DNA of 64,000 nucleotides from Lumbricus rubellus (lineage: Eukaryota > Annelida > Clitellata > Crassiclitellata > Lumbricidae), in the NCBI GenBank assembly GCA_945859605.1, contig OX243817.1:25744343-25808342 (forward strand). The letters run 5' to 3'. A program made the translations under genes and the position numbers. Of this stretch, positions 1 to 11,907 are shown piece after piece. Within the stretch, counting starts at the first letter, position 1. Each line of letters opens with the position of its first letter. The notes beneath the pieces are model-generated. The model did no database searches and was not told where the DNA came from. It worked only from the letters and a program-made list of their open reading frames with translations.

Positions 1-88
1 ATGGTACTGTTATTGTTGGTGATGGTGGGGAACTAAAGTAAGCCAGCATGATGTGTCGTACATCGTTACTTCAGTACATGTGTTATTA

Positions 89-246
89 GGCATGGTTATA
101 GTAAGCGGGCCCCTATGTTAATGAATGACTGTACTAACCATATCCCTAACCGGCCATCACGATGCCTAGCCTGACTCTAACCGACCCTCACGATGCCTAA
201 CCTGACCCTAACCAACACATAGAGACCCGCTTACTATAACTAAGCC
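89..246. mobile_element. Short hAT-like MITE
   Basis: The ends are inverted repeats: the left begins GGCATGGTTATAGTAAGCGG and the right, read on the other strand, begins GGCTTAGTTATAGTAAGCGG. The 9-mer GTGTTATTA flanks both sides (80-88 and 247-255), which fits an 8-bp hAT-type duplication plus one chance match. The middle holds two copies of an about 31-bp unit containing CACGATGCCTA. It has no coding capacity and lies downstream of the THAP first exon, so probably in that gene's first intron. Confidence 0.7.
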
Positions 247-318
247 GTGTTATTAAATATATTACCATACTTTTTGGAATTGTAAACATCCCACATAGCC
301 ATAGGCCAAATAACTTAC

Positions 319-502
319 CGTAGCTCGTCATATCAGTGTAGTCCTCAGCCTTGAAATGAGACCCGCATACCATACTCGCAGAAGTTGGATGCCATTTGTC
401 ACGCTTTATTGCAGAAATCCACTGCCGTCTCAACCGGCTATCTTTAGGAAATTGGTGACCGCCTTTTCCTCTACATTTTGGCACGCAGCAATACGTAGGC
501 AT
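319..502 (-). CDS. THAP-domain zinc-finger protein, first coding exon
   Basis: The reading frame starts MPTYCCVPKC and contains the THAP-domain layout: cysteines at residues 5, 6 and 10, a central tryptophan (QWISAIKRDKW), then CGSHF giving the last Cys and His of the C2CH zinc site. THAP domains bind DNA and occur in animal transcription regulators and in P-element transposases. The ATG is the natural start because THAP domains normally sit at the extreme N-terminus. The exon stops at a canonical donor (GTAAGT on the minus strand) at 318, after 61 codons and one base, so the rest of the gene lies beyond the left edge of the window. Whether this is a host THAP gene or a domesticated or P-element-type transposase cannot be told from this exon. 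An ETS-like CCGGAAGT lies at 570-577, upstream of the start, and could be a promoter site; that is inference. Confidence 0.75.
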
Positions 503-763
503 TTCTTATCTGCTAAAATTTTGATCACTTATCGTGGATAAACAACTATCAAAGCAAATCACGATTTGACCGGAAGTTCTTGTTTCAAGTTTGTTTTACT
601 CAGATGGCAAAGTGGCGCCCCTATTGGTTGCCATTTCTCACAGAGTCCCCCATTACTTCCATGCAGTCCATAATGTGTTGGTGTAATGGTGTATCTCCTA
701 GCTTCCGATTACACCTGTGTGTGCCTATTATATATACTGAGTCTGTGCCTCTGTGGCGGGCGA

Positions 764-807
<44 letters not shown>

Positions 808-957
808 AGAATGTTTGTCTATTTTGAAGTATGATCAATCATACAGATAGTCGCTCAATAATATTGACGCATCTTATTGCTCTACTCAATGGCAAAAATA
901 CATTGTCAAATAGCCTATGCAAAGGAAACAAATCACATTGTCTCATCCGAGTTATTA
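503..957. other. Noncoding, with a (TA)n run
   Basis: No gene is visible. A pure (TA)n tract lies at about 765-804. The part next to 502 is the presumed promoter side of the THAP gene. Confidence 0.5.
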
Positions 958-1336
958 AATGCAATTATATGGGTCTTGGCTTGACCTCGCATTTGAGAGA
1001 AAATGCTACATGAAAATTTTAAGGATAGGATGGACACAGAAGATCAACAATGACGAAGTATACAAGAGGGTGGACATGACTGAGAATCTGATGCAGAAGA
1101 TCATCCAACGAAAACTGAAATTGTTCGGACATATCTGCAGAATGAAAGATGATAGAAAGATTAAGACTCTGATGTTTGGAATAATGGACGGCAACAACAA
1201 AAGAGGAAGGCCGCATCGAGAATGGACTGATGACATTGTAGATAGGTGTGGAGAAGACCTACAGCACCTGGGGCACGCGGCCCAGGACAGACTCAAGTGG
1301 AGAAACATTGTGAAGAAGGCGTCGGACACCTACGGG
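958..1336 (+). pseudogene. Non-LTR retrotransposon: C-terminal tail of the reverse transcriptase ORF
   Basis: The translated frame reads FERKCYMKILRIGWT, then KRKLKLFGHICRMKDDRK, then KRGRPHREWTDDIVDRC, the conserved tail that follows the reverse transcriptase of many LINE ORF2 proteins. Only about 125 codons survive, so the copy is 5'-truncated, as is usual for LINEs. A hAT element interrupts its end at 1337-2638. The LINE resumes at 2647 with a short GAT-rich end. A related, uninterrupted tail occurs on the minus strand at 25974-26090, which supports the boundary. Confidence 0.75.
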
Positions 1337-2638
1337 CAGTGATGTAGTCGAGTCCACCTGGGCCGAGTCCGAGTCCGAGTCCGAGTCCTGCTAAGCCGAG
1401 TCCGAGTCGAGTCCGAGTCCAAGGGAGTTCGAGTCCGAGTCCGAGTCCGAGTCACTAAGGATCGAGTCCGAGTCCGAGTCCGAGTCCAGTAACATCAAGA
1501 TCCACTGAAACACTCAACATAATGACATAAAAAAATGTCAACACTAATTATGCTAATGGTATTTTTAAGTGTAATTTATCAAAATTGAACTTTAAAAATA
1601 CTGAATTTGATAACGTTTTTTGAAAAACTGGCGCAATGAAATAGATACAAATATCCTTACACTGACAAAACACAATTAAGTTCAACAGCGCATCTTGTGA
1701 AGTCTCTTATGTTGAGATTTGGGACCAAAAACTGCCACCCATCAGCAATGCCTCTAGGCCTACTCTAGTAAATGTTCTGAATCTGTGGTTTTGGGAAATG
1801 GCGTCTATTCACTGTGATTATAATTATCAGCTACTCCAATACCCCAACACAGACCAACAAAGTGCTACGACCTTGCCTGCACGTTGCAATCCTCCAATTA
1901 TGCAGTAGCCTATCTGATCTATTAATGGAGATGTAGGCCTAAACCTCTGTGCCCGATTCCAAGATGAGAGAAGTTCTAGCCTATATAGCCACCAGCCGCA
2001 AGTAGCCAGTAGACACCTCCAACCTCCTATCCTCATTTGTTATAAACATTTCGATAGACTAGAAGTCTATGTTCGTTCGATCAGATCAGCATATTAATGC
2101 CAAGTCAATTGAGGTGTCAAAATATCAAACTCGATATAGACCTTTGCATGCCATGAATGCCTGGTATTGTTTGTGCAGGCCTATTATATGTAAGGTTATT
2201 ATAAGCTCATGTTCAAATATTTCAACTAGCCCCTCCCGTAACACAACACCGACTATACATCAAATAAACCTGTTATTACCTTCCCTCGCCTATATTCAGC
2301 GGTGCCCAGCCATCCGTGACATAATTTCAATGTCAGGGTGTTTGATTACGAACTTAGCCTAAACCCGCAGGCTACAAGGGTTCCTTTGTTTGAGATGAGT
2401 CACTTGATTGATCAAGAAAGCAGACGAAATTGGTGTGTCAATACAGGTTGTGGCCTGTTCCACGGAATATCCGTGACTCGGAAACCGAGTCACCGAGTCA
2501 AACTTCGAGTCCAGGGCTTCGAGTCCGAGTCCAAGTCCGAGTCCTGACAGCCCGAGTCCGAGTCCGAGTCCGAGTCCGAAGAAAATCGGTCTCGAGTCGG
2601 ACTCGAGTCTTTTGCCGGACTCGAGTCCTACATCACTG
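1337..2638. mobile_element. Non-autonomous hAT element with GAGTCC hexamer arrays
   Basis: The terminal repeats are CAGTGATGTAG at 1337 and, read on the other strand from 2638, CAGTGATGTAG. The 8-bp duplication CCTACGGG flanks it exactly (1329-1336 and 2639-2646). Dense direct arrays of CGAGTC hexamers fill about 1354-1500 and 2480-2625. The unique middle has no transposase reading frame. It inserted into the LINE tail at 958-1336. Confidence 0.85.
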
Positions 2639-2646
2639 CCTACGGG

Positions 2647-2690
2647 CATTGAGCCCACGGTTGTTGATGATGATGCTTGACCTCCCCGGA
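2647..2690 (+). mobile_element. 3' end of the interrupted LINE
   Basis: The sequence ATTGAGCCCACGG followed by TTGTTGATGATGATG continues the LINE cut at 1336. The related copy at 25974-26090 has the same junction region without the insertion. Confidence 0.6.
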
Positions 2691-4228
2691 TTCTAACTTG
2701 GCACGGGAACGGACATATGGGAGACAGGCTATTGCAGACTTGATTATAGATACAACGCCAGTAAATTATACTTGGTCTCCGGGACGCGCAAATAGCGCCA
2801 CAGGCAACATCATGCATTTGGCACATCAGGCAAAATCATGCATTTGGCACATCAGAAAAAGAATGAATTTGGCGCCTTCAGATTCCCAGTCAATTGTTAA
2901 AAAAGCCCACGTCAGAATCCAAAGATGAACTAGGCCTACGGTATACGGCCTACTTAGCTAAACTATACGGTACGCTCAACTGAGTAATTTTCAAAACCGT
3001 AGTAATTTTTTTAAAAATAGTAGCCTACTTCGATAGGCTGGATAGTATTCTCTTGTGTGGAAAATGGCTTTTAGTGAAAAAACACTAGACCTATTAAAAT
3101 AAATATTTTTTTTTAGAAATGGCGCCCTCTAGAATTTGGCGCCCCAGGCGGCAACAGCCTGCTTTTCCTACGCCTAAGGAAAACCCTGCTTGGTGTCCAT
3201 GTCGTGGTTTGTGTCGCATTGATAAATTTGGAAGAATTACGTTTTACGTTTACACTTACATCAAAGATATTAGAGTCGTAGACTTTGCTTACATTTAGGC
3301 CTATTACATTCAGATGTGTGGCACTCTGGTGAATGATTGTGCATCAGACTTCGGTTGAGAACTTCAGAGTCTTGCTTGAAGCTACGGACGACGATCGACA
3401 ACGACCTAGGCCTATAGCTAAGTAGGCCAACAGTTACGCTACCAACTTAGTTTTAGTGTGCTATAGTAGGCCTAGCTATAGGCTACTGTAGATGATTGCC
3501 AGTGTGGACGAGAAAAGTCCGCATGTCTCTCAGTCAAAACTGAAACCATCAATTGCTTTTCACAAACAAATTCTACTCCGATTCCTCCTCTCCCCCCCAA
3601 AAAAACTCTAACAATCAGTGGCGTAGCGATAGGCCTAGGCCTATGTCGTGCGGCCTGTGCAGTGCACATCATGAGGGACCCCCGGCTGTAGAGGGCCCAC
3701 GCCAGCGGTCAGAGTCAATTATTTACTTTGAGAATATTCAGAGTGTAATCAAGTCTAGCCTAGGCCTACATGCACAGCGTACATACTGAATAGTCTTGAA
3801 TGTCCAAGCGCGCAATTTAATACACAAAGCGGCCGTGTTCGGTATTCATTCAAGTATTTATATAGCGCCTCTTTAAGGAAACTACTCCGACTCAGAGGCG
3901 CGTTATGTTAGCCTATGCCATAACAACAAATATCTGGTGCCCTGTGCCTGGCTTTCGAGTGGCACTTTATAAATTTTGAGATTATGATAACGTATAATCA
4001 AAGATACTATAGCCTAGTCTACGCGGACTATAATATCTTTGGTATAATCAAAGAGTCTTTAGACTAAAGACTCTAATATCTTTGGTATAATTACGCAGTC
4101 ACGTACATTTGCACCGGCTATGCTAGCATTTTAATTTACTTACTTACTTAAACACTATAATACAAGACCAGAGCACAAGATTGATTTCTATGAGTTACAT
4201 TTCTATATTCTAGCATAGAGATTCCAAA
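2691..4228. other. Intergenic, rich in TAGGCCTA; VBP1 upstream region
   Basis: No coding gene is visible. Many copies of AGGCCTA occur. A hAT-like terminus (CAGTGGCGTAGC) at about 3617 has no partner that I can find. A stretch near 3861-3905 with TATAGCGCCTC and GAGGCGCG resembles the tail of the SINE at 7687-7884. The last few hundred bases should hold the prefoldin promoter, but I see no clear TATA box. Confidence 0.45.
3990..4100. repeat. Palindromes upstream of VBP1
   Basis: Two related imperfect hairpins lie in a row. The second contains a perfect 11-bp inverted repeat with a one-base centre (AGAGTCTTTAG, A, CTAAAGACTCT; 4052-4074). Both are bordered by copies of ATATCTTTGGTATAAT. They lie about 130-240 bases before the start codon and may be a small MITE or a regulatory site. 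Confidence 0.5.
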
Positions 4229-7200
4229 ATGGCTGTGCAAGGGTCTTTGGAAACCGATCAAAATGCGTCGGGTATCCCGAAGGCCGTATTTGTGGTGAGC
4301 ATGTAGTAATAACGTATATCAAGATTGATTAATGTTTTCAAAATCGACACATTTTAACGATCAGTGAAAGACTTGTATGGCTTTTAAGATCCTATGCCGA
4401 TACACCCATGGTGACGCATGCCTCAAACTAATCCATGCGTGGCTATTAACATTGCAATTTGCATTAATTTGCTGTCATAACTCATCAATTCGATATATCG
4501 AGAAAAAATTACTTGAGCCGTTTGTACATACGCCTTAGCATTGACAAGGGATGGTCTCAGTGGTGCGCAGTTTGCGTAATTGCTTGAATCGTTTACGCCT
4601 GAGATCACTTAAACCAAAGCATTCCTTAGTTTTTGAAATCAAGGTGTCAGATTACAGTACTCACCGGGGTAAGCGAGAGCCCAGGGGCAAAGAGACCGAC
4701 GGACGGACGATGGAGGACATCGACGCTGAGAGATGGTCTCTCTCTAAAAACACAGGGAGGAAAGGAACAGGAACCACCTCTCTACTCATCCTGAGAAAAA
4801 AATGTTGAATGTCGCCAAAAGAGTTCGAATCCAGTACTGGAGGCCTTGTAGATTTGGCACAGAATTTAGAAAGTCAGCTGAAGGGGACACAAGACCAATG
4901 AAGAAATCTTGCATATTGTGGGAGAGAAAAGGTCCATACTGGGGACAATATGAGGATGGCAAAGAAAATGGATTGTTGCGTCATGAGGAGTGGCACCATA
5001 ATAGGAGACATCATCGAGAGTATAATGGAGTGGGGAAGACCAGGGGACAAAGAACGATGTTATTGCAGATCTGATCTATGCTGTCACAAGATCTAGTCAA
5101 AGATGCTGTAAAATATTGAGAAATGATAATTACATGGTTGTCACATGTGTTAGATGTTAAAGAGATCAAGATTTCAATTAAATTGAAATCGGGTGTTATA
5201 ATAACGCTGCTTTACATAAGATTTTTTTTATATGTTTTATGATAGGACGATGTCGACGAATTCATGAGTAGATCCGACAACAAAGCACCGGAAGTTGTGC
5301 TGCAAAAACTCGAAGAGCAGTACAACAAATATAAATTTATGGAATATAATTTGTTAACAAAGAAAACACGGTACGGCTAATCGCTTACTATTTTAAAATG
5401 TAAATTTTATTGCGTAGTACATGCAGTTACAGAGTGATCTAGTAATTAAATTCATGAAGCACTGACTACTTTGTTTTGCTTTGACTATTCAAATTTAAAT
5501 ATGGCCAGATGTAAATGGTTAAAAATTCAACGCCGTTATTCTCTTTTTATTGTTGGAAAACTCGTGTCAAGGTGTTTTTTCAATCTACAAATCGCTTATC
5601 TTGCATGTTTAAACTGAACTCTAATTGGCTAACTGTACACCAAATGAAAAAATATATTTTAAGAGTTTTTGTTGTATGGGCACTATTGACCGCATCCAAT
5701 GTAGAAGAGTTGATGTTGAAGGAGTTGATGATGATGATGATTTCTCTGCCCGAAGACAGGTCCATTGGCGTTTATGCCACCCGAGGGAGGATGAGTTGTT
5801 TCCCGTTTGCAATCTTCAAAGACAGTTGTGGGTGAGCAACTTGTCTGGGGTCATTATGCAATATGCAGTGCCTTGAGTTTGATTCAAACCTGAAACTCTC
5901 CAGGTACAAGACATGGAGCATACTGCTACATCACCAAATCCCCTCGTAATATGTGCTGAATAGTTTGGCATTTTAGTTATCTAGATCTGTCGTCTGTTTT
6001 AGGCTAAAATCTCAAATTCCGGATATCAAGACATCCTTAAACATTGTGAAGCATATGCAGTCAGTAAAGGTTTGTGAAATATCTTCTGTTCTTTTAATTT
6101 CTTCTCAGTGAGTTTGGGTTAAACATCATTTTGATGTGAATGTCTGACTTGCTATGTCCTTCTGAAAGGCACAGTAAGGGTTAAACGTTGTATTGGATGT
6201 CTGTGTAGTTATGTCAGGAGAAATGTTTCACCAGTTTTGTTTTGCCATGTAGGGTTAACTAATCAGTGATCATAATTGTAAAGATGTGTGGATTTATTCA
6301 GTATTAAGTTAGGTGAATCAGTCTGTTTTAAATAGATGCAATTAATTTGCCTTGGGTTATCCGTTTTGTTAATGTTATGTCACCGGCTAATGTTAAAGCG
6401 TGGCTTTTCTGCTTTTCCAGGATTCAACGGATGCAATGGAAACTAGCTTCCAGCTCTGTGACACCCTCTATGTCAAGGCAAAGGTCCCACCTACGAAGAA
6501 TGTCTGCCTCTGGTTGGGGGTAAATAACGTGCTTGAAAACTTTTGTCTATTTGTTTCCCTGTGTTTTCCTTGTGTTACTTAGACATTTTTTATTTTGAGA
6601 CTAGCATTTCTCTTTGTATGTTGTGTAGTCAGATGGATATTTCTTTCGACAAATGGTTGCGTCTCTCACCATTTGGTATGATGGAACGGAGAGAAGTAAA
6701 GTAATGGATTTAGGATGCAGATGTTGTCTGGGCATTTATCAGGCTTCCTCTGCAAATTATAAATTTGGAAGCCCATGCTGTGCAAGACATGACAACACTG
6801 AATTCTTGTCCGCCAGTGCTGTGAAAGTAAATTTATTGGAGGATTAAATTCGTCGAGATAAATTAATTTATTATTCATTTTTAATTTTATTAAGTTTGTG
6901 CAGATAAATTCATTTATTATTCATTTTTAATTATTAAGTTTGTGCAGATAAATTCATTTATTATTCATTTTTAATTATTAAGTTTGTGCAGATAAATTCA
7001 TTTATTATTCATTTTTAATTATTAAGTTTGTGCAGATAAATTCATTTATTATTCATTTTTAAGGATTAAGTTTTGGCAGATAAATTCATTTATTATTCAT
7101 TTTCGAATCTTACTTGAGATGTTGTGAACTATTCCTAGAGATGCTTATAAATATAAGTAATTATTAGCTATTTGTCTGGTATAAATTTGTAACACTTAGG

Positions 7201-8757
7201 AAAAGCATACTCTACATATTTGTATATGAGCATTTCTCCTGTGTATCCTGAATATCCTAAAACCCAAGTTCAAGAGAGAATTTACTGGGTTTTTACTTCA
7301 ACTACCATTATGAAGAAGTTTACTAGATTTTTGCCATGACCTGTAACTTTGTGCCACCAATGGCTTAAATTGTTTTCCTGTATACTCTTTTAAATTTGAC
7401 ACCAGTACCTCTTAACGGTTGTTAATGGATTGATGATGTTAGGCGAATGTGATGCTCGAGTACACGCTCGACGATGCAGAGGCATTGCTGTTGAAAAATC
7501 AGGAGACCGCTGTGAAAAGCCTTGCTCAAGTTGAAGAGGATCTCGGCTTTCTTCGCGACCAGACGACCACCCTTGAAGTCAGTATCCTTTTCATACAGAT
7601 GACAGTCACACGAATGACAACTGTCGGGTTTGCTTTGGTTTGTCTATTTTGGAGGCTTTGTAAGTCCTTTGTTTGTATGCGCACTTGTTATAGCGCCTCT
7701 TCCAGCTCTCAACGGCTACTCAGAGGCGCTCCCGACTACACTGCATCGGAGTTTCACGCCGAAGCGCTGAGCAACTGCGAGTGAAGGACTTGCCCAAGGT
7801 CCATACGCGGCGACTTGATGTGGATTCGAACCTCGAACCATCCGGCTTCAAGGCAACAACGCCACAACTACACCACCGCGCCCATGTACTTTGTTATATG
7901 CTAGTCAATCGGTTTTAGCAATGACCTTGTGAAGAGAAATGTTGTGGGTTTGAGCCCCCCTCTTCTTTTTGAGGTGGTTGCTCTGTGTAGATCTTTTAAG
8001 CAAGTACTTTATGTGAAGAATTTCTTTGCAACATTGATAAGCGCTCTGTCATTGGAAGGTGATGTTTGTAAAATGCAGAAATAATACTGTCGTCACTGTA
8101 CAGTGCTTTATGAAAGCCACTCTGAAAGATGCTCTGCTACTTGATTTGTTTGAATTGTAAATTGGTGAAGGCAACTTGCTAGGTCGAATTGTTACATTTA
8201 ATGAGTAGGAACATCCAGAGTCCAGGGCATAGATATTACCGAATAAGCAGGGCTGAAAGTGGTTTGGAAAAGTTGCCGGGTCTCACTTTGGCGGACGGGC
8301 ACGCTTTTGGCCCATAAATTTTTCTGACGATGTTTTTCCTATAGTCATTTGTCCAAAATTACCGAAAATCCTACCATTTTTACCTACTTTAGGCATCTGG
8401 CGGCCTGTTTTGCGACCCGGCTGAGACCCGGCAACGGCGTGTCTCGAAAATCGATGCCGGGTCTCAGACCCGGACCGACCCGGCTCACTTTCAGCCCTGC
8501 AAATAAGTGATCCATGCCTTTTAATGATCCGTAAGTAAGTAAGGTAACAGAGTAGACTTGTATGAATCTGAAATTAGAGCAGTAGAGTAGGGCATATTCT
8601 ACGAGTGTAATTTGTCAATAGGGTCATTGTTATTTAACAGCAGCTCTTGGTAAAATTATCTTGCGTTATGAATGCCTTAGCCACCGTTCAAGATATGGCT
8701 CGTGTTTACAACTGGGACGTTAAACGAAAACAGGCCGAGAAAGCCGTGTCGTCTTGA
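4229..8757 (+). CDS. VBP1: Prefoldin subunit 3 (VHL-binding protein 1), six exons
   Basis: The product is an alpha-type subunit of the hexameric prefoldin chaperone, which carries unfolded actin and tubulin to the CCT chaperonin in the cytosol. Exons fit GT/AG borders: 4229-4294, 5246-5370, 6003-6069, 6421-6519, 7443-7581 and 8681-8757. Together they give 573 bases, 190 residues and a stop, close to the 197 residues of the human protein. Recognisable blocks are VVLQKLEEQYNKYKFME (first coiled-coil helix), PPTKNVCLWLGANVMLEYT (beta-hairpin region), LAQVEEDLGFLRDQTT and MARVYNWDVKRKQAEK (second helix and tail). The ATG chosen begins MAVQGSLETDQ and is followed by GIPKAVFV, which aligns with the family. 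The exon 5/6 join is the least certain: an alternative donor at 7578 would break the frame with the only good acceptor. Introns hold a 44-bp minisatellite, a tRNA SINE and a hAT MITE. The frame is intact, so this is very probably a working gene. Confidence 0.93.
6846..7101. repeat. 44-bp minisatellite in VBP1 intron 4
   Basis: About five and a half tandem copies of a 44-bp AT-rich unit, each with AAGTTTGTGCAGATAAATTC followed by ATTTATTATTCATTTTTAA. The central three copies are nearly identical and the outer ones vary. Confidence 0.85.
7687..7884 (-). mobile_element. tRNA-derived SINE in VBP1 intron 5
   Basis: On the minus strand the unit starts GGGCGCGGTGGTGTAGTTG, which resembles an A-box region, and carries GGTTCGAATCC, a B box, about 50 bases later. 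Then come CCTTGGGCAAGTCC and a tail with GAGGCGCTATAACAAG. This is the layout of SINEs transcribed by RNA polymerase III. It lies antisense to the host gene. Confidence 0.7.
8248..8499. mobile_element. hAT MITE in VBP1 intron 5
   Basis: Inverted termini CAGGGCTGAAAGTG at 8248 and CACTTTCAGCCCTG ending at 8499. The flanking 8-mers are CGAATAAG and CAAATAAG; they differ by one base that looks like CpG decay. The inside has several GACCCGG/CCGGGTC repeats and no coding capacity. Confidence 0.8.
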
Positions 8758-10033
8758 ACGTTCTCGTCGTCGTTATCTTCGCTCTTTCTGTTGCATCGCC
8801 GTAGTCCAAAAGTTTCATAAATGTTTGCAGTTTTATTCAAGTCTATTATTTTATTTTGAGTGCTTGTGCCTGACATAGACTTTACATTTTCATGAACCTG
8901 GCTCGTCGTGCTTTGCTGTCCTTGTTAATTTCCAGACAACTTTAAAATGACTCTTCATAAAATGTAGCTAAACGAAAATTAAATTAATTAATTATAGAAA
9001 ATGTGATGAAATAAAAAATGTTAAGAAACTTCTCTGAGATGAAGTTAGACTGGAGTCCCTTAGGCTGAGCTGCTTTTAACGAGTTAAAGAGCTGTTATAC
9101 GTAATGTTTGGTACTAGTTAGCAAGAAATCTTCCAAGTGAATTCAGTCTGTTAATAGTCTTTGTTTTTTCCTATTAAACCACAATATGCAGTCATATTCA
9201 TGCATAGAATGCCGTTCTTGGACTTTGTTTTCATATGAAAGTGACTTTACATTCTTTAATTTTTCAAATAAATGATGCAATGTTGCAACTTATTTTGTAG
9301 CTTCTGTTTCAATGTAATGCGTCATTATTCTTGTCTAAATTAACAAATACACCATGGTCCATGACAAGTGAACCTATTACAATTAAATGAGTGTATTTTA
9401 TACGAATGTATTAGATATTTGCACTCCGTCCAATTCCAAAGCTCGGAGGTGCACACACAATCACATTGCAAAACGTTGATTACTTGAACAGTTAGTGGTG
9501 TTTGGAGAGCTTTTCTCAAGATTCAAAAACAAAGCAACCATCTCCCCAAAGTAGCCACGTTGGGGAAGTGGTTACTGTGTATGAATCTTGAATTTATACT
9601 TTTCACGTTACAAGCTGAGCTTGCTAAGCAATTGATTGATTGATTTGTCAACTACTGTATGTATTTCAACATTGATCAAGCGAAGTTTGTGATTTATTGC
9701 CTTCTTAAATAGGCCTCTATAAGTCTATATATATATCCTAATAATTATTACTGACACTAATTACAATCAATTCAATCTTCAAAATGTCAATTGACAAGAG
9801 ACCATAAATGCATAAAATTATATATAGGCCTAAATATAAAATCGTATTCGTCAAATACATATAGGGCCTACGTATATTTGCACTTTTACTAATTCAATTT
9901 GTTTCTAACAGAATTTTATCGTAGGCCTTAAGACATAGTTTAGGGCCCATAACTGCTCTGCCTAAGGGATCGACATTTCTGTCATGGGCGCTGGAAGCAA
10001 TATGGCCAATAGAGCTAGAAAGTAGCCTACAAT
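8758..10033. other. VBP1 3' region and intergenic DNA
   Basis: No further gene. AATAAA occurs at about 9010 and at 9267-9272; the second is followed by TGATGCAATGTTGC and a T/G-rich stretch, so it is a reasonable polyadenylation signal. The sequence past 9700 becomes rich in AGGCCTA. Confidence 0.4.
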
Positions 10034-10321
10034 CAGTAGCGGTGCTGGGGGGCTAAGCCCCTAAAAAGAGCCTTTCGGGTTTTTTTCATGCAAAAATAAA
10101 ATATTTCCATGATTATATCCCCCCCCCCCCCCCCAATGAACCAAAATGACTTTTTAAAAGGTCACAAGAAGTTTTGTCGATGAAAATGTAACATTTCTAT
10201 GAGATTTCGACAGGATGACTGAAAAAAGGTCGTCAGACATTTTGGCGAACTCATGAAAACGGAAAATTTCCTCCGCGAGTTCAGCCCCCTCCAAAAAACT
10301 TAAATCCTGGCGCCGCCACTG
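10034..10321. mobile_element. hAT MITE
   Basis: Left end CAGTAGCGGTGCTGG; the right end read on the other strand is CAGTGGCGGCGCCAGG. An exact 8-bp duplication, CCTACAAT, flanks it (10026-10033 and 10322-10329). It contains a run of C and no open frame. Confidence 0.8.
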
Positions 10322-10329
10322 CCTACAAT

Positions 10330-10910
10330 AGGCCTAAATAATAATAATTACGACCATTTATATGTTAATTGTTAATTGCACACATTTATATGGCGCAGTA
10401 ACACAGCCATGCTGTTACAAGGGCGCCTTACAAAGCACCTTATATGCACTTCTGAGCTTTGTAAGGAGGGCATTATCAAATAATTTCAGTTGTATTGTAA
10501 ACCATGTTTTGCAATCAGTCTATATCTCTGCATCATCAAACCATGGCGAGTGTAGGCCTACAGGGCGAAATTTGTGTGAGAGTGAAAAGAGTGAAAAGAC
10601 GTAACTGCAGAGTGGCGACTGACTCCTCCATGCTGTATATAATAGTATAGGGGTCGCGTAGTCAGTTAGCCTACTAGCATGAGTCATCTGAATAATTAGG
10701 CCTATATATACAAACCATGGCGAGTGTACAGGGTGAGATTTGTGCGATATAATTATACTGATGAGAGAGCGAAAAGACGTAACTAAGTGGCGACTGACTC
10801 CTTCAGAATATATATAGTAGGGCCCTGTAGGGGTCGCGTATAGTCAATTAACCTACTAGCATGAGTCATCTGAATAACTAGACGTATGTATACAAACATA
10901 CATATATAGA

Positions 10911-10946
<36 letters not shown>

Positions 10947-11069
10947 GCAAACATACAATCGTAATAGACTGCAGCCTTCATGCTGTAGGCTACTTCAAGT
11001 AAGACGGTTGTTGCAGCATCTGGACAAACCGTACAATAACGTCCCATAGGACTCCAGATGGCGCATTGT

Positions 11070-11107
<38 letters not shown>

Positions 11108-11161
11108 TATATAACATGGATTATGTATATAGCATACATCCATTTAGGCCTATGCATGTAT

Positions 11162-11212
<51 letters not shown>

Positions 11213-11788
11213 TATACAGTATGAGAATTGTGGAAAAATAACTGGGGGGTTGGCCTATGATAAACTTGAAATTGGGGTATGAAAAACATACTTTAACATG
11301 GGGCTCTAAAAATGACTGGGGGGGTTGAACCCCCCCCCCACCCCCCCCCCGGCAATTCTCACCCTGAATATATATATATATATGCATACACACACAAAAC
11401 ACGAGCACATGTATCATTCATTCCATGTTTACGCCATGGGCTGCGTAGAGATGTTGCAATCAATTCACGCGGCGTCTATAGTACTGTTCTCAAGCGGATT
11501 TACAGTTAGGACCTATCGTCGTCGTCGTGGTTGGATGTCGATAGTCATCCCAGATGTCATCGGAGGAGGAGGGAGGAGAGGAGGAGGGAGATGCAACAGA
11601 GGGTCATCCTCCTCTTCAGCAGCAGCAGCAGCAGCCGTTTGAAATCCGATGTTGATAAATAAATGATGTTTTGTCCAGGTCGCTCGAAATTGAAGACTTT
11701 TCGATATCGATCTACTTTCCTACATTATGTATAGGACCATGCATGTGTCGTATATTTTTGATATATATTATATTTATATATTTATATA

Positions 11789-11847
<59 letters not shown>

Positions 11848-11907
11848 ATACAAATACAATACATATAATATTATATAGATATATGCCAAATATATACATG
11901 TATAGAG
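10330..11907. other. Intergenic, tandem duplication and TA tracts
   Basis: No gene is visible. The block starting AAACCATGGCGAGTGTA at 10538 is repeated at 10712 (period about 174) through about 10895. (TA)n tracts lie at about 10914-10945, 11073-11100 and 11167-11208. A (TG)n tract lies at 11791-11846. A GGA-rich and CAG-rich stretch lies at 11560-11640. Confidence 0.6.

Noticed and set aside
2359..2826. A frame with a GLGLGLG repeat
   Set aside because: It is the translation of CGAGTC hexamers in the hAT element at 1337-2638.
6840..7110. Possible CRISPR array (regular 44-bp repeats)
   Set aside because: The units are contiguous without unique spacers and lie in a eukaryotic intron; it is a minisatellite.
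7940..7970. Possible tRNA gene (GGGTTTGAGCCC)
   Set aside because: No A box or cloverleaf can be built around it; no intact tRNA gene was found in the window.
11312..11642. Frames with Pro, Ser or Gly runs
   Set aside because: They arise from C/G runs, TA tracts and GGA/CAG repeats.
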